64,000 bases of DNA, from the NCBI RefSeq assembly GCF_003286085.1, contig NW_020825583.1, forward strand, positions 43,051-107,050, written 5' to 3'. Below, piece after piece: positions 48,998 to 62,811 of this stretch (position 1 is the stretch's first letter; every line of letters begins with the position of its first letter). Below the pieces are notes generated by a model that saw only the letters and a list, made by a program, of their open reading frames with translations, made no database searches and was not told where the DNA came from. A program made the position numbers and the translations under genes. The DNA is from Drosophila persimilis (taxonomy: Eukaryota; Arthropoda; Insecta; Diptera; Drosophilidae).

Positions 48998-50456
48998 TTA
49001 GGCGTAGGAGTTGCCTAAGATACTTGGATCTGATTTGAACGGCAGTCTTACTTCAAACCGACGTGAAGGCACGACCTGAATAGTCCTTCTATAATGCTTT
49101 TCACATAACTTGTGTTCAGGAGATAAAGACTTTTTAGAAGACGGCAATTCTTCCAGTGACCAAAACTTTTGTAATGTGTTTTCGATGTGTATCACTGACT
49201 CTTCTCGACAACTCAAACAATTCCTCGCTTCTTGGGTGGCAGTCACCTTTGGAGTGTATCTGCCGAACACAAACCAGCCGAGAAGCGTTTTCTGCAGAGT
49301 TGGATAGTCAGGACCTTGTCGAATCTGACCAACAGATAAAAGTTCGAAAAATGTTTCTGCACCTATCAACATATCTATCTTCTGTGGCTTGAAGAAATAT
49401 GGGTCTGCAAGTGGTAAGTTCTTCGGGATTTTCCAGTCACTCACGTTAAGTGTTTGATCAGGGTGATACCCCGAAATGGACCTTAAAATCCAGAAATCAA
49501 CCGAAAACTCACTACCAGTAATTCGCGACTTCACCACCGTGTGTATCTTTTTCTTGACTTGTGAATTGGATTCACCAATACCAAGCAAGTTGATACACGA
49601 CTCCTCCCGACGGATCTGTAAGCGCTGTGCTAAGTCCTCAGTTATAAAATTGGTTTGAGACCCCGAGTCAAGCAGAGCTCGGGCCAAAACATGTTCACCA
49701 TTATTTGTTCGGACGCTTACGATCGACGAAGCCAGAATAACTCTATCCATAGCTTTCGCATGGAGAGCATGCGAAGTGGAAGGTTGATTCTGATTAGGAG
49801 GAGGAGAAGAATTCTCTGGGGGTGATGGTAACGCTTTTATTCGCCACTGTGTACCTATGCAATAAGGTATGGTGTGAGCAGCCACACAGTCGACACTTCT
49901 TAGCTTTGCATCAGAGTGGCCTGGCTGCAGACAATTGATGCACAAGGATGCAGTTTTTGCGAATTCGAACCTTTGCATTACTGGCAGCCGACCAAATGGA
50001 CTGCAATCTGTAAACAAATGGCCTTTCGCTTTGCAGTAGCTGCATTGTTGGTTTTTGGTATTCGCGGTGGAACAGAGCTAACTTCGGAAGGCGAGCACGA
50101 GATGGGCCACCATAAGCTGGTACTGCCGTTATTGTCTCATCAGCTGTCTTTAATGCGCAAATGAGAGACATTAATTTTGCCTTTGTGACAATTGAGAGTT
50201 CTTCCAACTCGACTCCAAATTCATCGTCAATGTCTATATCTTCAATCTTCTCTTGAAGTTCGCGTGCCGTGTCAATGCTACGCATCAGCGTTTCGAGTCT
50301 GCACTCGAGCTCCGTCAATACCAGCGGAATATCCCCCGCTTCTAAACGGTCCGCTAATAAACGAATGCCTTTGACACGGCAACTGCGCTTTTTCTTCAGC
50401 TCTTCAAGGGCGATATTGTTGGCTTTTGAGGTCATATTGATTCTCAATACAAGCAA
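48998..50456 (-). pseudogene. BEL2 gag and protease
   Basis: The gag N-terminus (50045-50456) equals that of BEL0. It jumps after SRARLPKLAL to a late zinc-knuckle segment (CKAKGHLFTDC, CINCLQPGHSD), so most of gag is deleted. The retropepsin site reads ALLDSGSQTNFI near 49670. The protease to RT linker continues to 48998. Confidence 0.8.
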
Positions 50457-50474
50457 CTGAAGGCGAAAGATCGT

Positions 50475-51582
50475 TTTTATACCCGATACTCAAAATGAGT
50501 ATTGGGGTATATTAGATTTGTGGTAAAAGTGGATGTGTGTAACGTCCAGAAGGAATCGTTTCCGACCCCATAAAGTATATATATTCTTGATCAGCATCAA
50601 TAGCCGAGTCGATTGAGCCATGTCTGTCTGTCCGTCTGTCCGTCCGTCCGTCTGTCCGTCTGTCCGTCCGTCCGTCTGTCCGTCCCCTTCAGCGCCTAAT
50701 GCTCAAAGACTATAAGAGCTAGAGCAACGATGTTTTGGATCCAGACTTCTGTGATATGTCACTGCTACAAAAATATTTCAAAACTTTGGCCCGCCCACTT
50801 CCGCCCCCACAAAGGGCGAAAATCTGTGGCATCCACAATTTTAAAGATACGAGAAAACCAAAAACGCAGAATCGTAGAGAATGACCATATCTTTTAGACT
50901 GCAGAATCTGAATTAGATCGTTTTATTATTATAGCCACCATCAAGAAAACAATTTCATTTTTTCTCGCCCTGTCTCTCTCTAACACACACGTAGCATAGG
51001 CGGCTTTGCTTAGAATAAAACATTAGCGCCTAGATCTCAGAGACTATAAAAGCTAGAGCAACGAAATTTGGTATCCACACTCATAATATATCGGACCGAG
51101 ACGAGTTTGTTTCAAAATTTCGCCACACCCCCTTCCGCCCCCGCAAAGGATGAAAATCTGGGGATATTCCCAAATCTCAGAGACTATTAAGGCTAGAGTA
51201 ACCAAATTTGCTATCCGCACTTCTGTTAGATCTCACTATAAAACATTTATCTCAAAATTTCGCCCCACCCCCTTCCGCCCACACAAAGGACGAAAATCTG
51301 TTGCATCCACAATATTGAAGATTCGAGAAAACTAAAAACGCAGAATCATAGATAACGACCATATCTATCAAATTGCTGAATCTGGATCAGATCAGATCAG
51401 ATCATTTTTATAGCCAAAGGAAACAAATCAATTTGCAGTGGCTACGCAGTCTCTCAGGCACGCACTCTTTGTCGTGTCGTTTAATATTAGCGGCGCTGCC
51501 GGAGAAGAGCCATACTGACTAAGTATCGGGTATAAATGTAGAGTTGCGGTGTCCGCAGCAACTCACAACGTTCCCCCTCGTT
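50475..51582 (-). mobile_element. Helentron/DINE-like element, copy D
   Basis: Standard ends; (GTCT/GTCC)n at 50620-50690. It interrupts the BEL2 leader: the leader sequence AGATCGTTT / TAATAATCG on its two sides is continuous at 5635-5650 in BEL0. Confidence 0.8.
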
Positions 51583-51639
51583 AATAATCGTATTTAATGC
51601 CGAGACACTCAATGAAATAATGGGTAATTGTACCCAAAC

Positions 51640-52040
51640 GAGGTGAAAAACCAATATACCCGACAAATTTAGGGTATAGCGTCGCTTGGCTGGCGCGTAC
51701 ACGAAAACCACACAAGAATAGCAACGAACAGCAATGGTGACAAGCGAAAACGAAAATTTTCACCGCTGTAGTTCTGAAGAATCGATGTTGTGTATACGAT
51801 CCGACAACGATCGACGCTAAATTGATTTGCGAGGCACGACTTTGTCTTAATTGATAGTTGGATCCTACTGACACCAAACGAATATACCCGACGAAAACAG
51901 GGTAGCGCGTCACTTGGTGTTTGGTTTGGATCAAGCGCGCCAAACAAAAGAACAACGATAAGCAACGGTGAGGAGCGAAAGCGAGACGAAAAAATTCTCC
52001 GCTGCAGCTGCGTATTGGTATGCGTGCTTGGCCAACGACC
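51640..52040. repeat. Diverged tandem repeat in BEL2 leader
   Basis: Two related units of about 180 bp, starting ATATACCCGACAAATTTAGG (about 51652) and ATATACCCGACGAAAACAGG (about 51882), each ending in a TTCACCGCTG- or TTCTCCGCTG-type sequence. BEL0 lacks the first unit. Confidence 0.5.
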
Positions 52041-52379
52041 CAACTTTACATATATTTGACACAACGAAAACGAGTAAGGGGAAAGGGGTGACAGCGATTG
52101 CAGTTCAAATGAGTTATATGTGTAGTTATTGCGTCCAACAGGGTTAGTGCAATTGTTTCAGCACAAGACAATAATTGCGAGTTTTTTAATCTTTTCGTAT
52201 TCACTCGAGCATTAAATTTTTTGCACAAATACCTCTTGATAAGATTGGAAATTCCAGGTGCTGTACTCTCCTCTTCTGATGCTGGATGCTCCACTTGGAT
52301 CTCCTTTGGTAGACGGTATATATATCTCCTTTTGTATGTAGCTGCAGACAGGGTATTGCACGACCGACGCGGTGATTTT
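51885..52379. repeat. Block X, copy 2
   Basis: Matches 14545-15167 except for a missing stretch of about 115-130 bp after GTCCAACAGGGTTAG. It includes the same small minus-strand frame (LPKEIQVEHPASEEE). Confidence 0.6.
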
Positions 52380-53490
52380 TTATACCCGATACTCAAAATG
52401 AGTATTGGGGTGTATTAGATTTGTGGTAAAAGTGGATGTGTGTAACGTCCAGAAGGAATCGTTTCCGACCCGATAAAGTATATGTATATATTCTTGATCA
52501 GCATCAATAGCCGAGTCGATTGAGCCATGTCTGTCTGTCCGTCTGTCCGTCCGTCCGTCTGTCCGTCCCCTTCAGCGCCCAATGCTCAAAGACTATAAGA
52601 GCTAGAGCAACGATGTTTTGGATCCAGATTTCTGTGATATGTCACTGCTACAAAAATATTTCAATACTTCGCCCCGCCCACTTCCGCCCCCACAAAGGAC
52701 GAAAATCTGTGGCATCCACATTTTTCGATAAAACCAAAAACGCAGAATCGTAGAGGATGACTATATGTTCTAGAGTGTAAAATCTCAACCAGATCGTATA
52801 ATTATTATAGCCAGAATCAAGAAAACAATTTCATTCTTTCTCGCTCTGTCTCTCTCTAACACACAGGTTTCATGGTCGGTTTTGCCAATTGCAAAATATG
52901 AGTTCAAGGATCTCAGAACCTATAAGAGCTAGAGCCACCAAATTTGGTATCCACACTCCTGTGATATCGGACCTTGACCGTTTTGTGTCAAAATTTAGCC
53001 ACACCCCCTTCCGCCCCCGAAAACGACGAAAATCTGGGGCATCCACAAATCTCAGAGACTATTAAGGCTAGAGTAACCAAATTTGGTATCCGCACTTTTG
53101 TTAGATCTCACTATAAAACGTATATCTCAGAATTTCGCCCCACCCCCTTCCGCCCCCACAAAGGACGAGAATAAGTTGCATCCACAATATTGCAGATTCG
53201 AGAAAACTAAAAACGCAGAATCATAGAGAATGACCATATCTATCCAGTTGCTGAATTTGGATCAGATCAGATCATTTTTATAGCCAAAAGGAACAAATCA
53301 ATTTGCACTGGCTACGCAGCGACCGACGTCACGCTCAGACTGATTTTCTGTCTCTCTCGCACGCACTCTTTGTCGTGTCGTTTAATATTAGCGGCGTCTG
53401 CCGGAGGAGAGCCATACTGACTTAGTATCGGGTATAACTGTAGAGTTGTGGTGTCCGCAGCAACTCACAACGTTCTCCCTCGTTTTTTAC
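52380..53490 (-). mobile_element. Helentron/DINE-like element, copy E
   Basis: Same position relative to blocks X and Y as copy B, with a shorter microsatellite (52527-52568). Confidence 0.8.
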
Positions 53491-54521
53491 TGTATTGAAG
53501 CTGTAAGTGACCCAATTTCCTTGTTCTCTTTTGCGCCTGAATTCGTAAAATCGTAAAAGGCATGCGCAGCGGCCAGCCGCTGCTGATAAGAGAGCGCAAC
53601 GCTTGCGTTCCCCACGCTCGAAGCTTTTCGTTCTCGTCGTTGCCAATTCTGCTTTAAGCTGGCAGTGCTCGCTTTCCATGCATTTTTGTAATGCATTGAA
53701 ACGTAGCCGACAAATACACTAACAACAAAAAAAAAGAAAATTTTTTTTAATCTCCTTAAACCAACAACCATAAAAATGTTTTTTTTTTTTATTTTTAATT
53801 AAATTGCGTTTTGGCTCACCATGGCGGTACGCTGGTGTGACCCCCTCGGCTTTTTATAATTTTTTAATTTTTCGTTTTTTTTTTATACATATTTAATTTC
53901 CTTATTTCTAATATCATATATTATATTCACATACGCTCTCGTTTATATATACATACCTCTATAAATATCTAAAACGTTTCTCTTTCTCCTTTAGAGATTA
54001 AGCCTCATATTTTTCCATTTCCATTAATTTCTTTCCCTTGATTTGCCTACTGGTTAATTAAAGACTTGTGTTCTTTCCGGTAGTGAAACACTTGTTCGCT
54101 CGGTTTTGATGATGTAGCCACATGTCTAGTATTAAGTCCAAAGAAATATATTGAATTTTGTAAGCCATGAATATGGAGTAGACTTCTAATTTCCTGGTGA
54201 CATGGTGACGTAAGGGGGTAGGGTGAGAATATTAGGGATTTCCAGAACATTTCGCACCACTGGAAATCATGGAAGGGTGGGTACAAAATTGTGTGTGTCG
54301 ACTTCCATCTCAAGACCTCACGCCCGCGATATTTTTGGAACACCCCGACGAAAGCCCCTAGTACTTTCGAGTACGCCCTATGTATGATTGTGCCATTTCA
54401 TTTCGGCTATGATCGGAATATGCAAATTGTTGTTTTCGGAGTTAGCTCCCTGTAGAGTCACGGGATTCTAAAATTTTAAAGTTTATGTAGTATGAGTCGA
54501 GACGCGGTCAAACGACCCCCC

Positions 54522-54553
<32 letters not shown>

Positions 54554-54871
54554 ATTAATCTTAATTGCAGCTTATTTGAACATATTTTCCTTATTACTTT
54601 AGTAGCCTTTATATATATATAACCACTTAGCAGCCATGAGAGCTTGTAGAAAAGTTTAATGAATAAACTGTTTGTAATGAATTCCCGTTAATTGTTGCCG
54701 TTATTAAGGATCATGTGGCGCCGAGATGACGTAACCTAGCAGAAGTAGAGCGTTTATTTTAGGGATCGTTACCCATTAATCAGCCTATTTGGACCGGTGC
54801 GATCAAGGAAGGGTGGGCATACCGAGTTGCAATGACACCGCAAGCAATTCCCGCTCGAATTAGTTCCGCTG
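53491..54871. repeat. Repeat Y, copy 3, left part
   Basis: Matches 16303-17690, including the (AT)n tract at 54524-54553. It is interrupted by the LOA element; the last 11 bp are its target duplication. Confidence 0.65.
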
Positions 54872-55189
54872 TCTGGTCTGATGAGCTCGTGAGGTGGCTC
54901 AAAGGGGGCCTAGCTGAGGCCACCGGACGGGTCGCAGGTTGCGGATAGCGAACGACCTACCTATATACAGGTCATATAGGTAGGTCAGCTGCGAATAATC
55001 GGACATCCCTAGGGAGAGTACCGAAAATAAGCAGCCCCGGACAGCCAGCGGGTGTTCGCGAAGTAGCAACACTGACGATGCGCTTGTGGTGCCGCCTCGT
55101 ATAAGTAGCTCACACACTCCCCTATCCCTACACACTACGTACCCACATCCCAACCCCCCACATTCAGCTCACACCGGGCCGGACTAAGA

Positions 55190-56711
55190 GTGTTATTCGA
55201 CCCGTGCCGAGAGTCAGCCTGGCTGGGGGCCCGGTATATAAAACTAGCCCAGTCGTTAACGGAGAGCTCAGGGACTTGGCAGCCCCCTGTTCTAAGTATG
55301 CCTTATCCGGGCAACGTGGATCTCTGCCCGGACGGACCGTACCCCTTCTCTGCAGCTCGTGGGAATAGAATGGAAGAATTTAAAAACAAACAAAATGAGT
55401 CTGGCACTCCCCAAATGCCAACAGGGAGCAATCCCAAACAGGGGAAGGCAGCGGCCCAAAGGCCTGGCCCGACCCGCAAATCAGCAGGGAAAACCTGCGC
55501 GGCGGAAGATGCTAGGGAGAGCCCAAAGGGGTCCCATCCCGGTGTCGGGGTGGGTGGTGAATTGGCTCCCAAAACCGATACCTTGGCAGAGTGGCTATGC
55601 AATCCTGCGGCTGCTCTGCCTGCTGGTAAAGTGGAGGGGGAGGAGTCACCATCTACTAGTGTCAAAGCCAAATCCTTTACATATGCCGACAGAAGGAGTG
55701 CTGGCAACATACTCCGTCGGCAGAACGCAAGCCAGATGTCCAGCCCGACGGACAAATGGATTAAGAAGGTCGAGTGGGCCTCGAAGGTGCTGCCGAACTT
55801 TGGCAAGGAAGCACCGAAGAAGGAAGCCCCTCAGCAAAAAAGGCAGCGCTCGCAGGAGACTCCGAGGCCGACACCGAAGCGCTCCAGAGTGCTGCCTAAC
55901 GCATCGTTCGCGCAGATTGCCAGAGAAAGGACGCTGATTGGCGTCCTGGACAAAGGCAGCGTGGACTCCCGGATCCCTAGGAACCAGTGGAAGTGGGTGG
56001 AAGCGGCACTGGCCGACCGCTGCTTCGAGCTGTTGGAAAAGCAGCCTGGACCCCCCCCCCGTCTGCAGAGACATGGGCTGGTACCAGGGCTGCATAAAAA
56101 TCGTAGCCTGTGAAGATGAGCGCTCCGTACAGCTGTACAAAGCAGCGGTAGCGCAAGTCGGGGAAGTCTACCCAGGGGCGAAGCTCGTCGCTGTAGACTG
56201 GAGCGAAGTGCCCAGTAGACCAAGGGCGAGAGTCTGGGTGCCCGCTTCCATGAAGGAGCCGGAGCGCATCCTAAAAATGCTGCAAAGATGCAACCCCCAC
56301 CTCCCAACAGCGGATTGGAAGGTGGTCAAAGTTGAGACGACACAGGGCCCCACAAACCAGGCGGTGGTCGTCCTCAACAAAGAGTCGCTGGCCCCGATTG
56401 AGGCTGCCAAAGGCGAGCTCAATTTTGGGTTCAGCTCTGTGACCGTAAAGGTCTACAAGTCCGATGCGGCGGCCGAGGCACGTCCTGTCGACAAGCCAGT
56501 CGAGCAGGACGCTGCCTCGGAGATCGAAGCACCCGACGATCACACAGAGATAGACCCAGAGGGCTACTCCACCGATGGCACGCTGAGATGCGACTTCGAG
56601 GCGATGTGTTGCCACGAGGAAGTCGAGGACGATCCGGATGCCGACATTACAGTGGTGGAGAACACTAAGGATGTCCCTGAGGCTCCTTCAGATCAATCTC
56701 CACCACTGTAA
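55190..56711 (+). pseudogene. LOA ORF1 (DUF4780-like), one frameshift
   Basis: The first half (55190-56113, perhaps starting at Met 55370) is a Pro/Lys-rich basic region; WKWVEAALADRCFELLE starts the folded domain. The frame slips in a run of ten C at about 56050-56059 and continues with MGWYQGCIKIVACEDER and WSEVPSRPRARVWVP, to a stop at 56711. A protein of this kind is found as ORF1 in LOA-type LINEs and presumably binds RNA. Confidence 0.75.
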
Positions 56712-59700
56712 AGCAGCATCCGCTGCTCTTATACTCCGCCTCGAAGAGAGCGGAGCAGACGTAGCCCTGATCCAGGAACCTTGGATAGTGGGAGACAAGG
56801 TTTGTGGATTAGGGTCGAAGGAGTACAAGATAATTGTAGCTCAACATGAAGGTAAAACCCGCACCTGCATTCTCGCCAGAAAGCACCTTAATATCTTTCT
56901 GCTCCATAATTATAGCGATAGCGACAACACGGCGGCAAGCCTAGAGCTGAAAGGGACACATCTAAGGCTGTTGTCGTCCTACATGGCCCATGAGGGAAAC
57001 GATCCCCCCAAGGACCTTGTTCGCAAACTAGCCAGCGACAGCGAGAGGTCGGACATAGACCTATTAATAGGTTGCGATGCCAACGCTCACCACACTCAAT
57101 GGGGGAGCTCGAACACAAATGTAAGGGGTGAGTCACTTTTCAGCTTCATCCTTAACTCAAATCTATTTATTTGTAATCGGGGCAACGACCCCACTTTTAT
57201 AATTAAAAATCGACAGGAGGTTATTGACATCACCCTAGTGTCTTCCAACCTGTTAGACATAGTCAAGAGTTGGCAAGTCCTTGATGACCACTCCTTCTCT
57301 GACCACAGATACATCGAGACCACACTATCCCTCGAGTGTCCGAAACCTAAGGACTATATTAATCCCAGGAAAGCCAACTGGGAAAAATATAGCTCAGCCC
57401 TGGAGGACTTACTCCCCTCCAAAGCACCATCATGCCCTGACACAAAAGACGACCTAGATCGCCTAGTGAACAGGTTCACAGAGGCATGCAACAAAGCCTT
57501 CGCGGCAGCATGCCCCTCTAGCAAACCTAGGGGGAAAAAGAAACCCCCCTGGTGGTCAAAACAAATAGACATCCTACGTAAAAGCTGCAGGACCCTTTTC
57601 AGCAGGGCCAAAAGCGCGAACGAGGAGAGCCACTGGGCAGACTATAAAATCAGTCTGTCACTATATAAAAAGGAAACAAGGAAAGCAAAAAGGGCCTCTT
57701 GGCAAAAATTTTGCTCGGAAATTGAGGAAACATCAGAGGCCGCAAGGCTTCGCAAGATTCTCTCAAAAACTAACCCCTCGGTAGGGTATCTTAAAAGGAA
57801 TGACGGCACGTGGACTAACTCCAGTGAGGAGTCCCTGCACATTCTACTAGACACACATTTTCCAGGGTGCACAACCATCGAGACGGCACATCTTCCAGGA
57901 GAGGGACCGGTAACCTCGATGGATCACATCCTCACAAAACGTAACATAAGCTGGGCAATAAACAGCTTCAACCCGTTCAAATCGCCAGGCCCAGACCAGG
58001 TAATCCCGGCCCAACTTCAGAAGGCCGGGGATACGGCCATAAACTGGCTACAAGGTATCTTCAGGAAGATACTGGCTGTGGGTACAATCCCGCGAACATG
58101 GCTTAAGGCAAAGATAGTCTTCATTCCCAAAGCTGGGAAAGCCTCGCACTCAGCTGCAAAAGACTTTAGACCAATCAGCCTATCGTCCTTCCTCCTCAAA
58201 ACCTTTGAGAGACTCGTCGGGCTGCAACTGAGGACAACTATAACCCTCAGTTGCTGTCAGGCGCACAGCATGCCTACCGGAAAGGAAAATCCACGGAAAC
58301 GGCTCTTCATGAAGTGATCTCTGCGGTAGAGAAATCTCTGCATCACAAAGAGTACTCACTCATAGCCTTTCTCGATATTGAGGGAGCTTTCAACAACGTT
58401 GTACCGGGTGCCATTACAGAAGCCCTGACTGACCTGGGGGTGGACCGTCACTTGGTGATGCTCATTGATCAATTGCTCACATGCAGGACGGTGACATCAT
58501 CGATGGGATCGTCCGCCCAGTCAAGGTATGTCAACAGAGGCACCCCGCAAGGTGGTGTCCTGTCTCCTCTTCTGTGGAACATAGCAGTCAACAAGATTCT
58601 ATGGGACCTGGAGGGGGGGGGGGCTGCAAAGTCGTGGCCTATGCGGATGACGTTGCGATTATTTTCTCGGGGAAATACCCCCAAACACTGTGCGACTTAA
58701 TGTCCACAAAGCTAGCGCAACTGTCGGATTGGACGGAATCGCGCGGTCTGGGAGTAAATCCCTCAAAAACGGAACTCGTATTATTCACAGATAAATACAA
58801 GGTCCCGCCCCTCAACCCTCCAATACTACAAGGATGCAGGCTCTCCTTTAGCGACAGTGCCAGTTACTTAGGGTTGGTAATTGACAAGAAGCTTAGCTGG
58901 AACCTGAATGTCAAAGACAGAGTGAAGAAGGCAATGACTGCACTCTATACATGCAAAAAAGCTATTGGGCTAAGATGGGGTATGATCCCAAGCATAGTCC
59001 AATGGATATATCAAGCTATAGTTAGACCAATACTACTCTACGGAGTTACGGTGTGGTGGCCGGCCCTATCAAAAAGGGCGATCACCAAGCAACTGGGCAA
59101 AGTCCAGCGGACTGCCGCCCTATGCATCAGCGGAGCTCTCCGCACCACCCCAAATGATGCGCTAAATGCCATCCTATGCCTACAGAGCCTTGAACTCGCA
59201 GGGAAAGAACGGGACTCAGATCAATGGGTGACACAGTGCATAGGTCACTCAGCCATATTAAATAGCAGTACCGTCCCCTCAAAAACAGACTACCAAGTTC
59301 CAAGAGAGTATACAGACACTCCCTTCGACACAATCATCCCTCATAGAGACGAATGGCTCGAGGGACTCCCAGGCCCTGATGGGGCGATAAGCATCTTCAC
59401 AGATGGATCAAAGCTGGACGACAGAGTCGGAGGGGGAATCTACTCTGAACAGCTAAACATAAGGCATTCCTTCAGACTCCCAGATCATTGCAGTGTCTTT
59501 CAAGCGGAAGTCATAGCAATCAGGGAGGCACTAGATTGCCTACAAGCGGCTGCCGTCACGGCAACCAAGCTAAACATTTATAGCGACAGCCAGGCTGCGA
59601 TCAAATCGCTAAGCGCGATTTCCTCGAACTCGGCCACCGTGGCAGACTGCCGCAAATCTCTGCACGAGATGGCTCAGCAATTTGCTATTAGCCTAATTTG

Positions 59701-60232
59701 GGTCCCGGGCCACCGGGACATCGAGGGCAACTGTATAGCGGACGAGCTGGCCAGATCTGGCACTACAATCCCCCTTCTCCAAGAGAAGGAGGATATCTGT
59801 ATGCCAATGGCCACCTGTAAGCTCATCATAAGGGAACAATACAAGCGACTAAAAAACGATATGTGGCAAACAGTGCCACGATGTCGCACAACTCGGCAAA
59901 CATGGCCGACCATGGACATGAAGCGCACCTCCGAGCTCCTCAAGTTAAGCAGGAAAAGGTGCAGCGTAGTCACACGTTCCCTCACGGGACACTGGCTAAT
60001 AGGCACCCACGCTAACAGGCTGGGGGCCCCACATAACGATTTTTGTCGCAGCTGTAGAGACGAGGAAGAGGAGGAGACAGTGGAACATCTGTTCTGCTCC
60101 TGCCCGGCTCTCAGCAGAAGAAGGCTACAGCACCTGGGCTCAGCCTTTCTACACGACATCTCAGAGATGTCCAAACTATGTCCCAGAAAGATAGCGAACT
60201 TTGTGAGAGCATCTGGATGGGATAATAGCTGA
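56638..60232 (+). pseudogene. LOA ORF2: endonuclease, RT, RNase H
   Basis: Endonuclease: LIQEPWIVG, LIGCDANAHHTQWGS and SDHRYIETTL. RT: DFRPISLSSFLLK, DIEGAFNNV, GTPQGGVLSPLL and AYADDVAII. RNase H: IFTDGSKLDD, VFQAEVIAIREAL and IYSDSQAAIKSL. A C-terminal Cys/His motif (CRSC...HLFCSCPAL) follows. Frameshifts near 58233 and in a G-run at about 58611-58622 split it into three frames. It overlaps the end of ORF1. Without the shifts it would be a complete ORF2. Confidence 0.85.
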
Positions 60233-60350
60233 CAGGAAGTCTCACAACGCAGGAAGGAAATGATCCTATGCGGTATCACAACGGGCCGAAACCGGCCTAA
60301 GTCTGACGGGCTCCGAGCGAGCCCGGCAGCCGCCTCAACCTAACCTAACC

Positions 60351-60608
60351 TAGTTCCGCTGACTCATCTCCCTACACTATCATTTCTCTGTAAATTTCTT
60401 CCGTCTGAACCTTGAACCGCACACGATCGTGACGCGATCTCTCCCTACCCCACCCCCCACTCTACCCGACTAACCATGAGATCGGCAGCAATGGATCTCG
60501 ATCATACCCTCCATCTGCTCGTCTACCGTTTCAGATCCTAGCCTCCTGCTTCGTTACCTGTTACAGTATTAGCAATATTTATTTATATATATAATAAATT
60601 TAAAAGAA
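60351..60608. repeat. Repeat Y, copy 3, right part
   Basis: Starts with the LOA target duplication and matches 17681-17969, lacking about 40 bp after CCGCACACGA. Confidence 0.65.
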
Positions 60609-61700
60609 AAAACGAGGGGGAACGTTGTGAGTTGCTTGCGGACACCGCAACTCTACAGTTATACCCGATACTAAGTCAGTATGGCTCTCCTCCGGCAGAC
60701 GCCGCTAATATTAAACGACACGACAAAGAATGCGTGCGAGAGAGACAGAAAATCAGTCTGAGCGTGACGTCGGGCGCTGCGTAGCCAATGCAAATTGATT
60801 TGTTCCTTTTGGCTACAAAAATTATCTGATCTGATCCAAATTCAGCAACCGGATAGATATAGTCATTCTCTATGATTCTGCGTTTTTAGTTTTCTCGAAT
60901 CTGCAATATTGTGGATGCAACAGATTTTCGTCCTTTGTGGGGGCGGATGAGATATACGTTTTATAGTGACATCTTAAAGGAGTGTGTGTACCAAATTTGG
61001 TTACTCTAGCCTTAATAGTCTCTGAGATTTGTGGTTGCCCCAGATTTTCGTCCTTTGCGGGGGCGGAAGGGGGTGTGGCGAAATTTTGACACAAAACGGT
61101 CAAGGTCCGATATCACAGGAGTGTGGATACCAAATTTGGTTGCTCTAGCTCTTATGGGTTCTGAGATCCTTGAACTCATATTTTGCAATTGGCAAAACCG
61201 ACCATGAATCCTGTGTGTTAGAGTGAGACAGAGCGAAAAAGATTGAAACTGTTTTCGTGATTCTGGCTGTAATAATTATACGATCTGGTTCAGATTTTGC
61301 ACTCTAGAAGATATAGTCATCTTCTACGATTCTGATTTTAGTTTTCTCGTATCGTCGAAATTGTGGATGCCACAGATTTTCGCCCTTTGTGGGGGCGGAA
61401 GTGGGCGGGCCAAAGTTTTGAAATATTTTTGTAGCAGTGACATATCACAGAAGTCTGGATCCAAAACATCGTTGCTCTAGCTCTAATAGTCTTTGAGCAT
61501 TAGGCGCTGAAGGGGACGGACAGACGGACAGACGGACGGACGGACAGATAGACATGGCTCAATCGACTCGGCTATTGATGCTGATCAAGAATATATATAC
61601 TTTATGGGGTCGGAAACGATTCCTTCTGGACGTTACACACATACACTTTTACCACAAATCTAATATACCCCAATACTCATTTTGAGTATCGGGTATAAAA
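60609..61700 (+). mobile_element. Helentron/DINE-like element, copy F (tandem 1)
   Basis: Complete ends; a (GACG)n tract at 61517-61550. It joins copy G directly: GGGTATAAAAAACGAGGGGG. Confidence 0.8.
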
Positions 61701-62811
61701 AACGAGGGGGAACGTTGTGAGTTGCTGCGGACACCGCATCTCTACAGTTATACCCGATACTAAGTCAGTATGGCTCTCCTCCGGCAGACGCCGCTAATAT
61801 TAAACAACACGACAAAGAGTGCGTGCGAGAGAGACAGAAAATAAGTCTGAGCGTACGTCGGGCGCTGCGTAGCCACTGAAAATTGATTTGTTCCTTTTGG
61901 CTATAAAAATGATCTGATCTGATCCAGATTCAGCAATCTGATAGATATGGTCATTCTCTATGATTCTGCGTTTTTAGTTTTCTCGAATCTGCAATATTGT
62001 GGATGCAACAGATTTTCGTCCTTTGTGGGGGCGGATGAGATATACGTTTTATAGTGACATCTTAAAGGAGTGTGTGTACCAAATTTGGTTACTCTAGCCT
62101 TAATAGTCTCTGAGATTTGTGGTTGCCCCAGATTTTCGTCCTTTGCGGGGGCGGAAGGGGGTGTGGCGAAATTTTGACACAAAACGGTCAAGGTCCGATA
62201 TCACAGGAGTGTGGATACCAAATTTGGTTGCTCTAGCTCTTATGGGTTCTGAGATCCTTGAACTCATATTTTGCAATTGGCAAAACCGACCATGAAAACT
62301 GTGTGTTAGAGAGAGACAGAGCGAGAAAGAATGAAATTGTTTTCTTGATTCTGGCTATAATAATTATACGATCTGGCTGAGATTTTACACTCTAGATCAT
62401 ATAGTCATCCTCTACGATTCTGCGTTTTTGGTTTTATCGTATCGTCGAAAAATGTGGATGCCACAGATTTTCGTCCTTTGTGGGGGCGGAAGTGGGCGGG
62501 GGCGAAGTTTTGAAATAATTTTATAGCAGTGACATATCACAGAAGTCTGGATCCAAACAATCGTTGCTCTAGCTCTTATAGTCTTTGAGCATTGGGCGCT
62601 GAAGGGGACGGACAGACGGACGGACGGACGGACGGACAGACGGACAGACGGACAGACAGACATGGCTCAATCGACTCGGCTATTGATGCTGATCAAGAAT
62701 ATATACATATAATTTATGGGGTCGGAAACGATTCCTTCTGGACGTTACACACATCCACTTTTACCACAAATCTAATATACCCCAATACTCATTTTGAGTA
62801 TCGGGTATAAA
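61701..62811 (+). mobile_element. Helentron/DINE-like element, copy G (tandem 2)
   Basis: Complete ends, joined head-to-tail to F and H with no spacer. Confidence 0.8.

Larger units (their letters stand above)
45672..51896 (-). mobile_element. BEL/Pao element BEL2, degenerate, no env
   Basis: Minus-strand order: leader (51583-51896), gag, protease, RT, RNase H, integrase, polypurine tract AACGGGGCCGG and LTR (45672-45844). No 5' LTR was found. Helentron D (50475-51582) sits between leader and gag. Several frameshifts and an internal gag deletion disable it. A different family from BEL1. Confidence 0.8.
54872..60350 (+). mobile_element. LOA-clade LINE, full length, 5479 bp
   Basis: Flanked by TAGTTCCGCTG (54861-54871 and 60351-60361). 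The uninterrupted site is seen at 17681-17691. It has ORF1, ORF2 with endonuclease, RT and RNase H, and a 3' tail of CCTAA units. The RNase H domain and DUF4780-like ORF1 fit the LOA group (Bilbo-like in obscura-group flies; inference). Confidence 0.85.
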
